Shown: positions 1-5,409 of the stretch, in pieces | Position numbering within the stretch: the stretch's first letter is position 1 | Layout of the letters: every line of letters begins with the position of its first letter | DNA from: Rubrobacteraceae bacterium | Lineage (GTDB): Bacteria > Actinomycetota > Rubrobacteria > Rubrobacterales > Rubrobacteraceae | Assembly (NCBI GenBank): GCA_021156345.1 | Contig: JAJNDJ010000217.1 | Span: 1-5,533, forward strand | Length of the DNA: 5,533 nucleotides | Direction of reading: 5' to 3' | Made by a program: the position numbers and the translations under genes | Notes under the pieces: model-generated | What the model saw: only the letters and a program-made list of their open reading frames with translations | The model's database searches: none | Told to the model about the DNA's origin: nothing

Positions 1-443
1 ACCACGCTGAGGCCGTGGTTAGCCCCGATCTCCTCGACCCTAGCAAGCGTGGCGAACAGCTCGTCCCACTCGTCGTCCTCCAGGCCCGCGGACTCCTCGT
101 AGCCCTCCTCACCCGTCGTCGCGGCGATTACCAGCACGCCGGCGCCGGCCGCGGCGAAGAGCCCGGCCTGCCTCTCTACCGAGGCAAGCTCCGAGTCGCG
201 CGCCTGCGGGCGATGGAGCACGGCGGGCACGAAGCCCCCGACCAGCTCGAGCCCGTGCCCCGAGAGCAAGTCAGCCATCTCTTCCGGCTCCCCAGGCAAG
301 AAGCCATCGGGTCCGGCCTCGAGTGCCGTAAGGCCGAGGCGGGCTGCCTCATCGAGTACTCTCTCAGCCTCCATCTGGTAGCCCCATCCGGGCACCTCGC
401 AAACACCCCACGAGATCGGCGCGCCTGCCACCCGTGGCATCAT
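1..443 (-). CDS. IolE-like sugar phosphate isomerase/epimerase or inosose dehydratase, 3' end missing
   Basis: The first 147 codons are present and the frame stays open to the window edge, so the C-terminal half is missing. The protein begins MMPRVAGAPISWGVCEVPGW and continues with an LGLTALEAGPDGFLP stretch, then VGGFVPAVLHRP and AGAGVLVIAATT. This order fits the first strands and helices of an AP-endonuclease-2-type TIM barrel, the fold of IolE and xylose-isomerase-like epimerases. The family binds a divalent metal in the barrel and isomerises or dehydrates sugars and inososes. The metal ligands lie further on and are not visible. The ATG at 443-441 overlaps the TGA of the upstream dehydrogenase gene as ATGA, so translation is probably coupled; a second ATG follows at once (440-438). 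With an inositol-dehydrogenase-like neighbour, dehydration of scyllo-inosose is the best guess. The N-terminus differs from the classic Bacillus IolE (PIGW motif), so another sugar epimerase is possible. Confidence 0.82.
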   Translation of the reverse strand, partial: MMPRVAGAPISWGVCEVPGWGYQMEAERVLDEAARLGLTALEAGPDGFLPGEPEEMADLLSGHGLELVGGFVPAVLHRPQARDSELASVERQAGLFAAAGAGVLVIAATTGEEGYEESAGLEDDEWDELFATLARVEEIGANHGLSV

Positions 444-1435
444 CCAACCTCCGATGGGGAGACCGGACGGTGCTCGGCGAGCGAGAGATCCGCCGCCATC
501 GCGATCCTCAAAGCCTCGAGCGCATCGATCGCCGTGCAAGGGTTTTCAGCCTCGCCTCTGGCCACTGAGAGGAAGTGCTCCATCTCCGACCTGTAAGCAT
601 CCAGGAAGCGTTCCTGGAAGTTCGGGTAAGCTGCTTTCTGCGAGGGTGTGATGCCTGGCTCGACGGAGCGCAGCGGAGTACGCCTGTCTACACCGACGGC
701 GACGCTATCTTTGGAGCCGAAGACCTCGGCCCGCACGTCGTAGCCAAGGGGGTCGTGGCGGCCCCCTGTTAGGACGGCGACCACTCCGTCTTTCATCCTG
801 ATCAGGGCCGCAGAGGTATCCACGTCGCCGTGCTCGGCGAAGAAGTCGAAGGTGCGGACGCTTCCAGTAGCGTACACCTCCTCTACCTCGCCGCCGGTCA
901 GCCAGCGCAGGGCATCGAAGTCGTGGATGTGGAGGTCGCGGAAGATGCCGCCAGAGTTGGGGATGTATTCTTCGGGCGGCGGATCGGGGTCGTGGGTGGC
1001 GAGCCTTACAGAGTAGATCGTTCCGAGAGCGCCAGACTCGATGAGGCGTCTTGCTTCTGAGTATCCGGCATCGAAGCGCCTCTGGAAGCCGATCTGGAGC
1101 GTGGCTCCGGATTCTTCGACCTCCTTAGTTATCTCGACGGTCTCCTCGTAGCCGAGCGCTATGGGTTTCTCGCAGAAAGCCGGGATGCCTGCTTCGACGG
1201 CGGCCCGGATCAAAGGAGCGTGCGCCGGTGTGGACGCGGCGATTACGACGCCATCGGGCCCGGAGTCGAGCACGGCTTCGATCCGCCCCGCTACCCCTCC
1301 GACCTCCCTCGCTACCTCTTCGGCACGCTGCATATCGGAGTCGCCGACGAGTATCTCGTCCACAGCGGGGTCGCGGGCCAGCACACTGGCGTGGAGAGCG
1401 CCGATACGGCCAGCTCCGAGCAGTCCGACTTTCAT
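440..1435 (-). CDS. iolG: Gfo/Idh/MocA oxidoreductase, probable inositol 2-dehydrogenase
   Basis: A 331-residue NAD(P)-dependent dehydrogenase of normal family length. Numbering from the ATG at 1435: a Rossmann glycine motif GAGRIG at about 7-12; an acidic GDSD after strand 2 (about 31-34), which favours NAD over NADP; EKP at 89-91 with the family lysine K90; GFQRRFD at about 116-122; and SGGIFRDLHIHDFDALRWL, in which D167 and H171 match the catalytic Asp-x3-His of Bacillus inositol dehydrogenase. The C-terminal half (GYDVRAEVFGS, then QERFLDAYRSEMEHFL) also matches that family. Expected reaction: myo-inositol to scyllo-inosose with NAD, in the cytoplasm; a related polyol or sugar is possible. 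I chose the ATG because MKVGLLGAGRIG is the usual start and AAGGG lies 4 nt upstream. A GTG at 1447 would add four residues and overlap the small ORF stop as GTGA. Its own stop overlaps the next start as ATGA. Confidence 0.9.
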   Translation of the reverse strand: MKVGLLGAGRIGALHASVLARDPAVDEILVGDSDMQRAEEVAREVGGVAGRIEAVLDSGPDGVVIAASTPAHAPLIRAAVEAGIPAFCEKPIALGYEETVEITKEVEESGATLQIGFQRRFDAGYSEARRLIESGALGTIYSVRLATHDPDPPPEEYIPNSGGIFRDLHIHDFDALRWLTGGEVEEVYATGSVRTFDFFAEHGDVDTSAALIRMKDGVVAVLTGGRHDPLGYDVRAEVFGSKDSVAVGVDRRTPLRSVEPGITPSQKAAYPNFQERFLDAYRSEMEHFLSVARGEAENPCTAIDALEALRIAMAADLSLAEHRPVSPSEVG

Positions 1436-1443
1436 CCTACCCT

Positions 1444-1554
1444 TCACTCCTCGACGCCGAGCAGGGAGCCGAGTTCGTCGCTCTCGTAGGTCTGCAGGGT
1501 CTGGGTGGCGCCGCCTGCCTGGCTACCTGTGATCCTCTCGATAAAGGCGCTCAT
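1444..1554 (-). CDS. small ORF, 36-residue peptide of unknown function
   Basis: I do not recognise this peptide. It begins MSAFIERITGSQAGG and ends ESDELGSLLGVEE. It is mildly acidic, has no cysteine and has no membrane segment. Three features favour translation. A strong Shine-Dalgarno AGAGGGGAG sits just before the ATG. A promoter lies about 80 bp upstream. Its last codons (GAGGAG TGA) run straight into the start region of the dehydrogenase gene, with GTGA overlap if the GTG at 1447 is used. It could be a small functional protein, a leader that couples or regulates iolG translation, or the remnant of a longer gene. The frame is open further upstream (Met at 1653), but that part overlaps the predicted promoter and lacks a ribosome binding site, so I start at 1554. 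Confidence 0.5.
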   Translation of the reverse strand: MSAFIERITGSQAGGATQTLQTYESDELGSLLGVEE

Positions 1555-1556
1555 AT

Positions 1557-1565
1557 CTCCCCTCT
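1557..1565 (-). promoter_or_regulatory. ribosome binding site of the small ORF
   Basis: Minus-strand AGAGGGGAG, with the GAGG core 6 nt before the ATG at 1554. It fixes the small ORF start at 1554 rather than at the in-frame ATG at 1653. Just upstream, CTTC-TCCG-GAAG (1564-1575) can form a short hairpin with a UNCG-type tetraloop. That hairpin overlaps the edge of the site and might tune its access. Confidence 0.6.
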
Positions 1566-1620
1566 TCCGGAGAAGGCCATGTGCGCTTTGCCGTGCCGAC
1601 CCTCTCGCCACCCTGGAGTC

Positions 1621-1637
1621 CATCGCCTGAGACGATG
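1621..1637. repeat. inverted repeat over the -10/start region of the iol-type promoter
   Basis: CATCG-CCTGAGA-CGATG: perfect 5-bp arms around a 7-base centre. It overlaps the 3' edge of the predicted -10 box (1635-1640) and the expected transcription start near 1628. The position suits a repressor operator, or a hairpin at the very 5' end of the RNA. The arms are short, so chance is possible. Confidence 0.3.
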
Positions 1638-1663
1638 CTACTTGAGCGTCCACCCCGCGTCAA
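1635..1663 (-). promoter_or_regulatory. sigma-70-type promoter for the small ORF-iolG-iolE unit
   Basis: Minus-strand TTGACG (1658-1663) and TAGCAT (1635-1640) are separated by exactly 17 bp. The -35 box matches the consensus at 5 of 6 bases and the -10 box at 4 of 6. The -35 box lies about 28 bp past the nagB stop, so this is most simply an internal promoter that lets the inositol-type genes be expressed apart from ptsHI-nagB. The expected start is near 1628, giving a leader of about 74 nt before the small ORF. I see no clear terminator between nagB and this promoter, so read-through is also possible. Confidence 0.55.
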
Positions 1664-1690
1664 CGGACATTGGTAGAGAAGATGCGCAGC

Positions 1691-2305
1691 CTAGCCAGCT
1701 ACGCCGTGTCCGAGATCCGAGGCGGCTGCTTCGTCGAGAACCAGTACGGCATTGGGGTGACTCCTCAGCATGGATGCTGGCATGCTCTCGGAGACGTCGT
1801 CCTCCACGACCGCGGCTACGGCGCCTGCCTTGTTCGTACCCGAGGCGAGGAGCAGGACCATCTTCGACTCGAAGATGGTAGCCATGCCGGCCGTGATGGC
1901 GCGTTCCGGGGCGCGGTCAGCCTCGAAGTCGGCGGCGTTGACCTTGCGGGTGCTCTCGGAGAGCTCAACGACGCGGGTCCGGGAGTCGAAAGGCGCTCCT
2001 GGCTCGTTGAACCCTATGTGACCGTTGCGCCCGATCCCGAGCACGCACACATCGATCCCGCCGGCCTCCCTAATGGCCGCCTCGTAGCGCTCGCACTCCG
2101 CTTCGGGGTCTGGGGCTGCCCCGTTGGGCACGAAGACCCGCGCAGGGACGGCGTCGATGAGCCCGTAGAAATGCTCCTTCATGTATACGTGGTAGCTCGC
2201 CCTGTGATCCGGCGCCAGCCCAAGATACTCGTCGAGGTTGAAGAAGGCGATGTACGCCGCGGCCGCGCTAATGGCCTCGTAGTCCGGGAAGACGCGCGCC
2301 CTCAC
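1691..2305 (-). CDS. nagB: glucosamine-6-phosphate deaminase with a large internal in-frame deletion
   Basis: 204 residues; family members are usually about 240-266. The enzyme converts GlcN-6-P to Fru-6-P and ammonia in the cytoplasm. Visible motifs: an N-terminus MRARVFPDYEAISAAAA like that of many NagB proteins; FFNLDEYLGL at 21-30, with D25 matching E. coli D72; SYHVYM at 37-42; GIGRNGHIGFNEPG at 90-103, with N94, H96 and E101 at the D141, H143 and E148 positions (Asn is common at the first in Gram-positive forms); SRTR; and GTNKAG with K159 matching K208. Between residue 20 and FFNLDEY, about 45 residues are missing, including the GLPTGGTP-type phosphate-binding loop. The frame is kept. 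The GTG start at 2305-2303 overlaps the ptsI stop as GTGA, which supports this start. As written, the enzyme may not bind substrate. It could be a decaying gene, a changed function or a sequence error. Confidence 0.8.
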   Translation of the reverse strand: MRARVFPDYEAISAAAAYIAFFNLDEYLGLAPDHRASYHVYMKEHFYGLIDAVPARVFVPNGAAPDPEAECERYEAAIREAGGIDVCVLGIGRNGHIGFNEPGAPFDSRTRVVELSESTRKVNAADFEADRAPERAITAGMATIFESKMVLLLASGTNKAGAVAAVVEDDVSESMPASMLRSHPNAVLVLDEAAASDLGHGVAG

Positions 2306-3921
2306 AGCTCTGAGATGACCTTCTTGGCCCTTGGTATCTGGGGGGCGGCCATGCTCAACTCCGTCACGCCGAGCTCGACGAGCTTGGAGATCATCTCGGG
2401 CTCGCCGGCCGCCTCGCCGCACACTCCCACCTGGATTCCCGCCGCGCCCGCGGCCTCGCAGGTGCGCTGGATCAGGGCCAGAACCGCGGGATGGTCCGCG
2501 TTCTGGAGCCGTCGCAGCCGCTCGTTGCCCCTGTCCGCGGCCAGGGTGTATTGGACGAGATCGTTCGTCCCTATAGAGAAGAAGGCTGACTGCTCGGCGA
2601 GCTCCGCCGCACAGACCGCGGCCGCTGGAGTCTCGATCATCACTCCAGTCTCGACCTCACCAATCTCCACACCCTCCGATTCGAGCTCCCTACGGCACTC
2701 CTGCAGAATCGCCTTCGCTGCCTCTAACTCCCCGATGTCGGCGACCATCGGGAACATGATCTTGAGGTTGCCGTTGGCCGCGGCGCGCAGGATGGCACGC
2801 AGCTGGGGCTCGAAGAGCTCGGGTGTGTCCAGGCTCATCCTTATTCCGCGCCAGCCGAGGAAAGGGTTCTCTTCGTCGGCCTGGTCCACGCCTGGCAGGT
2901 CTTTGTCGCCTCCCACGTCAAGCGTACGAACGATGACGGGCTTCTCGCCGAACGCGCGGGCGACGGCGCTGTACGCCTCGTACTGCTCATCCTCGGAGGG
3001 CAGGTCGTCCCGCTCCATAAACAGGAACTCGGTGCGGAACAGCCCGACGCCTTCGGCGCCCCACTCGAGCGCGTCCTCAGCCTCGGAATCCGAGCCAAGG
3101 TTCGCGGCGACCTCGATGTGCCGCCCTTCGCTGGTGCTGGCCTCGACGTGACGATACTCGTCGAGGGCCGCCCGCTCCTCGGCCAGCGCCCCAGACATCC
3201 TCTCGAACTCAGCAACAGTATCCGCGTCGGGGTCCGCGATCGCGTAGCCCTCGCCCCCGTCGACGGCCACCGTCTTCGCACCCAAGACTCTCCCCAACTC
3301 GGGTCCGACGCCGACGACGGCGGGGATACCCATGGAACGGGCCATGATCGAGACGTGCGAAGTACTCGACCCCTCGGCGGTGACGAACCCGAGGGCCATC
3401 CCCTTCTGGATACGCGCCGTGTCCGACGGGGCAAGGCTGTGGGCAAGCACGACGGAGGGCGTATGCAGGGCCTCGAAGGCCGAGGCGCCACGGCCGATCA
3501 GCTGGGCAGAGATCTGGCCCGTAACGTCACGCACGTCGTCTGCCCTGGCGGCCATGTACTGGTCATCCATCGCCGCGTACTCCGCGGCATACTCCTCACC
3601 GACGGCAAGTACCGCCGCCTCCGGGCTCTCCAGGTTCCCTATGCGCTCCTCGACTGCTGAGGCGAGCTCGGGGTCCTCGGCCATCTCGACGTGAAACTCG
3701 AAGATACCGGCTTCCTCTTCGCTCCCCGAAGCACGGAGCCTGTCACCGGTCTCCGAGAGGTTGCCAGCGACAGTCTCGACAGCCTCTCTGAACCTTTGCA
3801 GCTCGGCTTCTACCTCATCGTCTGCGATGCGGTCCCGCTCGGGCTCGGGCCTGCCTGTAGCGGGCACGAACGCCGGTCCCACGGCCACTCCTTGTGACGC
3901 TCCTATGCCGGTCAACTTCAC
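2302..3921 (-). CDS. ptsI: PTS enzyme I (phosphoenolpyruvate-protein phosphotransferase)
   Basis: 539 residues. It takes phosphate from PEP onto a histidine and passes it to HPr, the first step of PTS sugar uptake, in the cytoplasm. It starts MKLTGIGASQGVAVGPAF, the normal enzyme I beginning. The HPr-binding helical part covers roughly 30-145. The phosphohistidine is H189 in EGSSTSHVSIMARS. The PEP-binding barrel has GLFRTEFLF (R296), VRTLDVGGDKDLPG (R332), NPFLGWRGIR, MIETPAA (E430), GTNDLVQYTLAADRGNE (N453, D454, R464) and VCGEAAGE with acid/base C501. Active residues are therefore intact. The residues before the histidine differ from the usual GGRTSH. The protein ends at PQIPRAKKVISEL, about 30 residues before the end of E. 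coli enzyme I. The start is GTG, 15 bp after ptsH, with only a weak ribosome binding site, suggesting coupling to ptsH. Confidence 0.96.
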   Translation of the reverse strand: MKLTGIGASQGVAVGPAFVPATGRPEPERDRIADDEVEAELQRFREAVETVAGNLSETGDRLRASGSEEEAGIFEFHVEMAEDPELASAVEERIGNLESPEAAVLAVGEEYAAEYAAMDDQYMAARADDVRDVTGQISAQLIGRGASAFEALHTPSVVLAHSLAPSDTARIQKGMALGFVTAEGSSTSHVSIMARSMGIPAVVGVGPELGRVLGAKTVAVDGGEGYAIADPDADTVAEFERMSGALAEERAALDEYRHVEASTSEGRHIEVAANLGSDSEAEDALEWGAEGVGLFRTEFLFMERDDLPSEDEQYEAYSAVARAFGEKPVIVRTLDVGGDKDLPGVDQADEENPFLGWRGIRMSLDTPELFEPQLRAILRAAANGNLKIMFPMVADIGELEAAKAILQECRRELESEGVEIGEVETGVMIETPAAAVCAAELAEQSAFFSIGTNDLVQYTLAADRGNERLRRLQNADHPAVLALIQRTCEAAGAAGIQVGVCGEAAGEPEMISKLVELGVTELSMAAPQIPRAKKVISEL

Positions 3922-3936
3922 GAGCTTTGTTGCGAT

Positions 3937-4194
3937 CTAGTGTTCGTCCGCCGCTATGAGCTCGGCCAGGGTCTCCACGGCCTGTTCGGCGTCCTCACCC
4001 TCCGCGCGAATGGTAACCTTCTCGCCCTTTCGGGCGAGCCCGGTTATCTTCAGAACGCTCTTGGCGTTGACTTCCCGATCACCCTTCACGATAACTACCT
4101 GCGAGGAGAATCCCTTGGCCGCCTTTACGAACCGCGCCGCCGGGCGACCGTGGATCCCTTCCTCGGGCCCTACCGTCGTCTCTCTCTGCGCCAT
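3937..4194 (-). CDS. ptsH: phosphocarrier protein HPr
   Basis: 85 residues, the normal HPr length. HPr receives phosphate from enzyme I on a histidine and hands it to sugar-specific EII proteins. The active site is GIHGRPAARF, with phospho-acceptor H15 and R17; Gly16 replaces the usual Ala. NAKSVLKITGL contains S46, the site HPr kinase phosphorylates in many Gram-positive bacteria; whether this organism has that kinase cannot be seen here. The C-terminal helix (EDAEQAVETLAELI) is intact. It lies 15 bp before ptsI and forms a ptsH-ptsI pair with it. It starts 63 bp after the aldolase stop, with its own strong ribosome binding site. Confidence 0.97.
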   Translation of the reverse strand: MAQRETTVGPEEGIHGRPAARFVKAAKGFSSQVVIVKGDREVNAKSVLKITGLARKGEKVTIRAEGEDAEQAVETLAELIAADEH

Positions 4195-4200
4195 GAAAAA

Positions 4201-4208
4201 CTCCTCTC
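4201..4208 (-). promoter_or_regulatory. ribosome binding site of ptsH
   Basis: Minus-strand GAGAGGAG, 6 nt before the ptsH ATG at 4194. This is much stronger than the site before ptsI and fits the need for more HPr than enzyme I. The rest of the 63-bp gap (4195-4257) shows no hairpin terminator and no convincing promoter; a TTGGGG-17-TAGAGA pair is present but weak. Confidence 0.65.
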
Positions 4209-4257
4209 ACGCCCGCGTACTCTCTACAAGACCAGGCACACCACCCCAATGATACCC

Positions 4258-5019
4258 TCACTCGCTCTCGAAAGTGGATATGGCGCTGGCCGCCGCCGAG
4301 GCCATGAGCCGCGCGTCCGAAGAGATGGTGACGAACTGGAAACCCTTCCCTGCCATGCGCGAGGCGTACTCGGGAGAACCTGTGAAGATACCGGCGGCGA
4401 GACCGTGCTCACGTGCGGCGGCCAGCACCCCTTCGATAGCTTCGACCACGACGGACTCGTCGCGGTCCGTGCCCGGTCCATGCCCGAGGCTCTGGCCGAG
4501 GTCCGAGGGCCCCACGAAGACCGCGTCCAGGCCGTTTACACCGAGTATCTCATCCAGGTTCTCGAGTGCTTGCTGCGTCTCGATCATGGCCATCGTAACG
4601 ACAGTCTCGTTCGCGTGGTCGGTGTAGTCCTGGCCGCCATAGAGGGTTGCCCTGTAAGGGCCGTAACTGCGGTATCCCTCAGGAGGGTAGCGGCAGGCCC
4701 CGACGAAGGCTTCGGCTTCCTCGCGGGTGTTGATCATCGGGCAGATCACAGCGTAACACCCTGCGTCGAGCACCCTCATTATGAGGCCGGGATCGTTCCA
4801 CGGCACCCGGACGACGGGCACAGTGTCCGTAGTGGAGATGGCCTGGAGCATCGGCACGAGGCTTCCATAGTCCACGGGCCCGTGCTGCATATCTATGGTC
4901 AGGCTGTCCCATCCCGAGTGCGCCATGACCTCGGCGGAGAAGGAGCTCGGCACGTGCAGCCACCCGTTGACGGCGGTTCCGCCTTCCTGCCAGATCTTTC
5001 TCAGACGGTTCTCCCTCAT
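4258..5019 (-). CDS. HpcH/HpaI-family class II aldolase
   Basis: 253 residues, normal for the family. These metal-dependent TIM-barrel enzymes split or form 2-keto-3-deoxy or 4-hydroxy-2-keto acids, releasing pyruvate and an aldehyde. Key parts: WDSLTIDMQHGPVDY with catalytic H46; VRVPWNDPG with R71, which binds the pyruvate carboxylate; the CPMINTREEAEAFV strand-helix; RYPPEGYRSYGPYRA; AMIETQQALENLDEI with metal ligand E147; and VFVGPSDLGQSLG with metal ligand D173. All expected active-site residues are present, so it should be active. The substrate cannot be told: HpaI, RhmA, GarL and related enzymes share these motifs. The ATG at 5019 is chosen because MRENRL is the usual family start and a GGAGGGGAG site precedes it, although the frame is open further upstream. 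It may begin the transcript that continues into ptsH. A role in breaking down sugar acids or a polyol-derived keto acid fits the neighbourhood. Confidence 0.93.
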   Translation of the reverse strand: MRENRLRKIWQEGGTAVNGWLHVPSSFSAEVMAHSGWDSLTIDMQHGPVDYGSLVPMLQAISTTDTVPVVRVPWNDPGLIMRVLDAGCYAVICPMINTREEAEAFVGACRYPPEGYRSYGPYRATLYGGQDYTDHANETVVTMAMIETQQALENLDEILGVNGLDAVFVGPSDLGQSLGHGPGTDRDESVVVEAIEGVLAAAREHGLAAGIFTGSPEYASRMAGKGFQFVTISSDARLMASAAASAISTFESE

Positions 5020-5024
5020 CCTTG

Positions 5025-5033
5025 CTCCCCTCC
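5025..5033 (-). promoter_or_regulatory. ribosome binding site of the aldolase gene
   Basis: Minus-strand GGAGGGGAG, 5 nt before the ATG at 5019. It decides the start, because the same frame stays open for about 320 more bases upstream with no comparable site. Confidence 0.65.
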
Positions 5034-5073
5034 CGCCGCGACTCGGTTGTCCCAGAGTCGCGCCGCACGCACC

Positions 5074-5088
5074 GATCCATCCTGGATC
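5074..5088. repeat. short inverted repeat GATCCA-TCC-TGGATC
   Basis: Perfect 6-bp arms around a 3-base centre, about 55 bp before the aldolase start. In RNA this would be a small, tight hairpin; in DNA it could be an operator half-site pair. Its role is unknown. Confidence 0.3.
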
Positions 5089-5179
5089 CCGGCGGAGGTC
5101 GCCGCCGGCCCGTCTCAGTAGGAGATACCGGTCATTTCCCCGAGATCCCCGCCTGACGAAAACAAGTCCACTAGAGCAA

Positions 5180-5199
5180 TACCCTCGTCTATAAGGGTA
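5180..5199. repeat. inverted repeat TACCCT-8-AGGGTA
   Basis: Perfect 6-bp arms (5180-5185 and 5194-5199) around CGTCTATA. The minus strand contains TATAGA inside it, which could serve as a -10 box, although no good -35 box is spaced from it. An operator overlapping a promoter is possible. Confidence 0.3.
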
Positions 5200-5213
5200 G
5201 GCACTTCTCTTCA

Positions 5214-5289
5214 GGGCTCGGGAAAGAAAGAATGAGATTGTGTTGGGACAATCGCCGAGCCCCGAAAAGGCGAAGTATGGCTGGCGATT
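5214..5289 (-). promoter_or_regulatory. leader with mutually exclusive stems (possible attenuator or RNA switch)
   Basis: Three pairings are visible. GGGCTCGG (5214-5221) with CCGAGCCC (5255-5262) gives an 8-bp GC-rich stem. Nested inside it, GATTGT (5236-5241) pairs with ACAATC (5248-5253). Alternatively, AATCGCC (5250-5256) pairs with GGCGATT (5283-5289), which uses bases needed by both other stems. Read on the minus strand toward the aldolase, the 5' segment could therefore form one structure early and be displaced later. No U-run terminator is present, and I cannot match it to a known riboswitch class. Confidence 0.35.
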
Positions 5290-5409
5290 CTGAGAACAGC
5301 CTGAGAAAGTCGATGGGGATCGCGTGTACTTAGCAGAACGCATCTACTACGAGATCCGTGATTAGGCCTCTCTCCGGCCGACCGAGCAGGAAGGATAGGT
5401 TTGGGATGC

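Larger units (their letters stand above)
5020..5409 (-). other. long gene-free leader or intergenic region before the aldolase gene
   Basis: About 390 bp between the transporter stop and the aldolase start, with no ORF that looks like a gene. It is less GC-rich than its surroundings in places, for example 5221-5250. It holds several inverted repeats (5074-5088, 5180-5199, 5214-5262, 5236-5253 and 5250-5289), two 7-base direct repeats (5290-5307) and two TTGTCCCA motifs. I find no -35/-10 pair good enough to call a promoter. A possible extended -10 (TGCTAAGTA) lies near 5325-5335 on the minus strand. The length suits a regulated promoter with a structured 5' leader. Confidence 0.5.

Noticed and set aside
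15..596. 193-codon plus-strand open frame across the iolG-iolE junction
   Set aside because: It runs antisense to two coupled genes whose proteins match known families; its own peptide matches nothing I know.
1444..1653. 69-codon version of the small ORF
   Set aside because: The first 33 codons overlap the -10 box and the expected transcription start and have no ribosome binding site; only the last 36 codons follow a good site.
2306..2422. Longer nagB starting inside ptsI at 2422
   Set aside because: The added residues are the wrong-frame reading of the ptsI 3' end and do not restore the missing loop. The GTG at 2305 gives the normal NagB N-terminus.
1670..3151. 493-codon plus-strand open frame antisense to nagB and ptsI
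   Set aside because: Its peptide is low-complexity, rich in Ser, Arg, Ala and Pro, and has no recognisable domain. The opposite strand encodes clear nagB and ptsI. Long antisense frames are expected in high-GC genes.
3940..5121. 393-codon plus-strand open frame antisense to ptsH and the aldolase
   Set aside because: It is the mirror of two well-supported genes, has no domain or ribosome binding site, and is rich in Arg, His, Gly and Val, as antisense frames usually are.
5020..5343. N-terminal extension of the aldolase to a start at 5343
   Set aside because: The extra residues resemble no aldolase N-terminus, pass through inverted repeats, and the strong ribosome binding site and family-typical MRENRL start are at 5019.
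5368..5391. Terminator after the transporter gene
   Set aside because: The hairpin is imperfect with bulges and is not followed by a U-run, so I do not call it.
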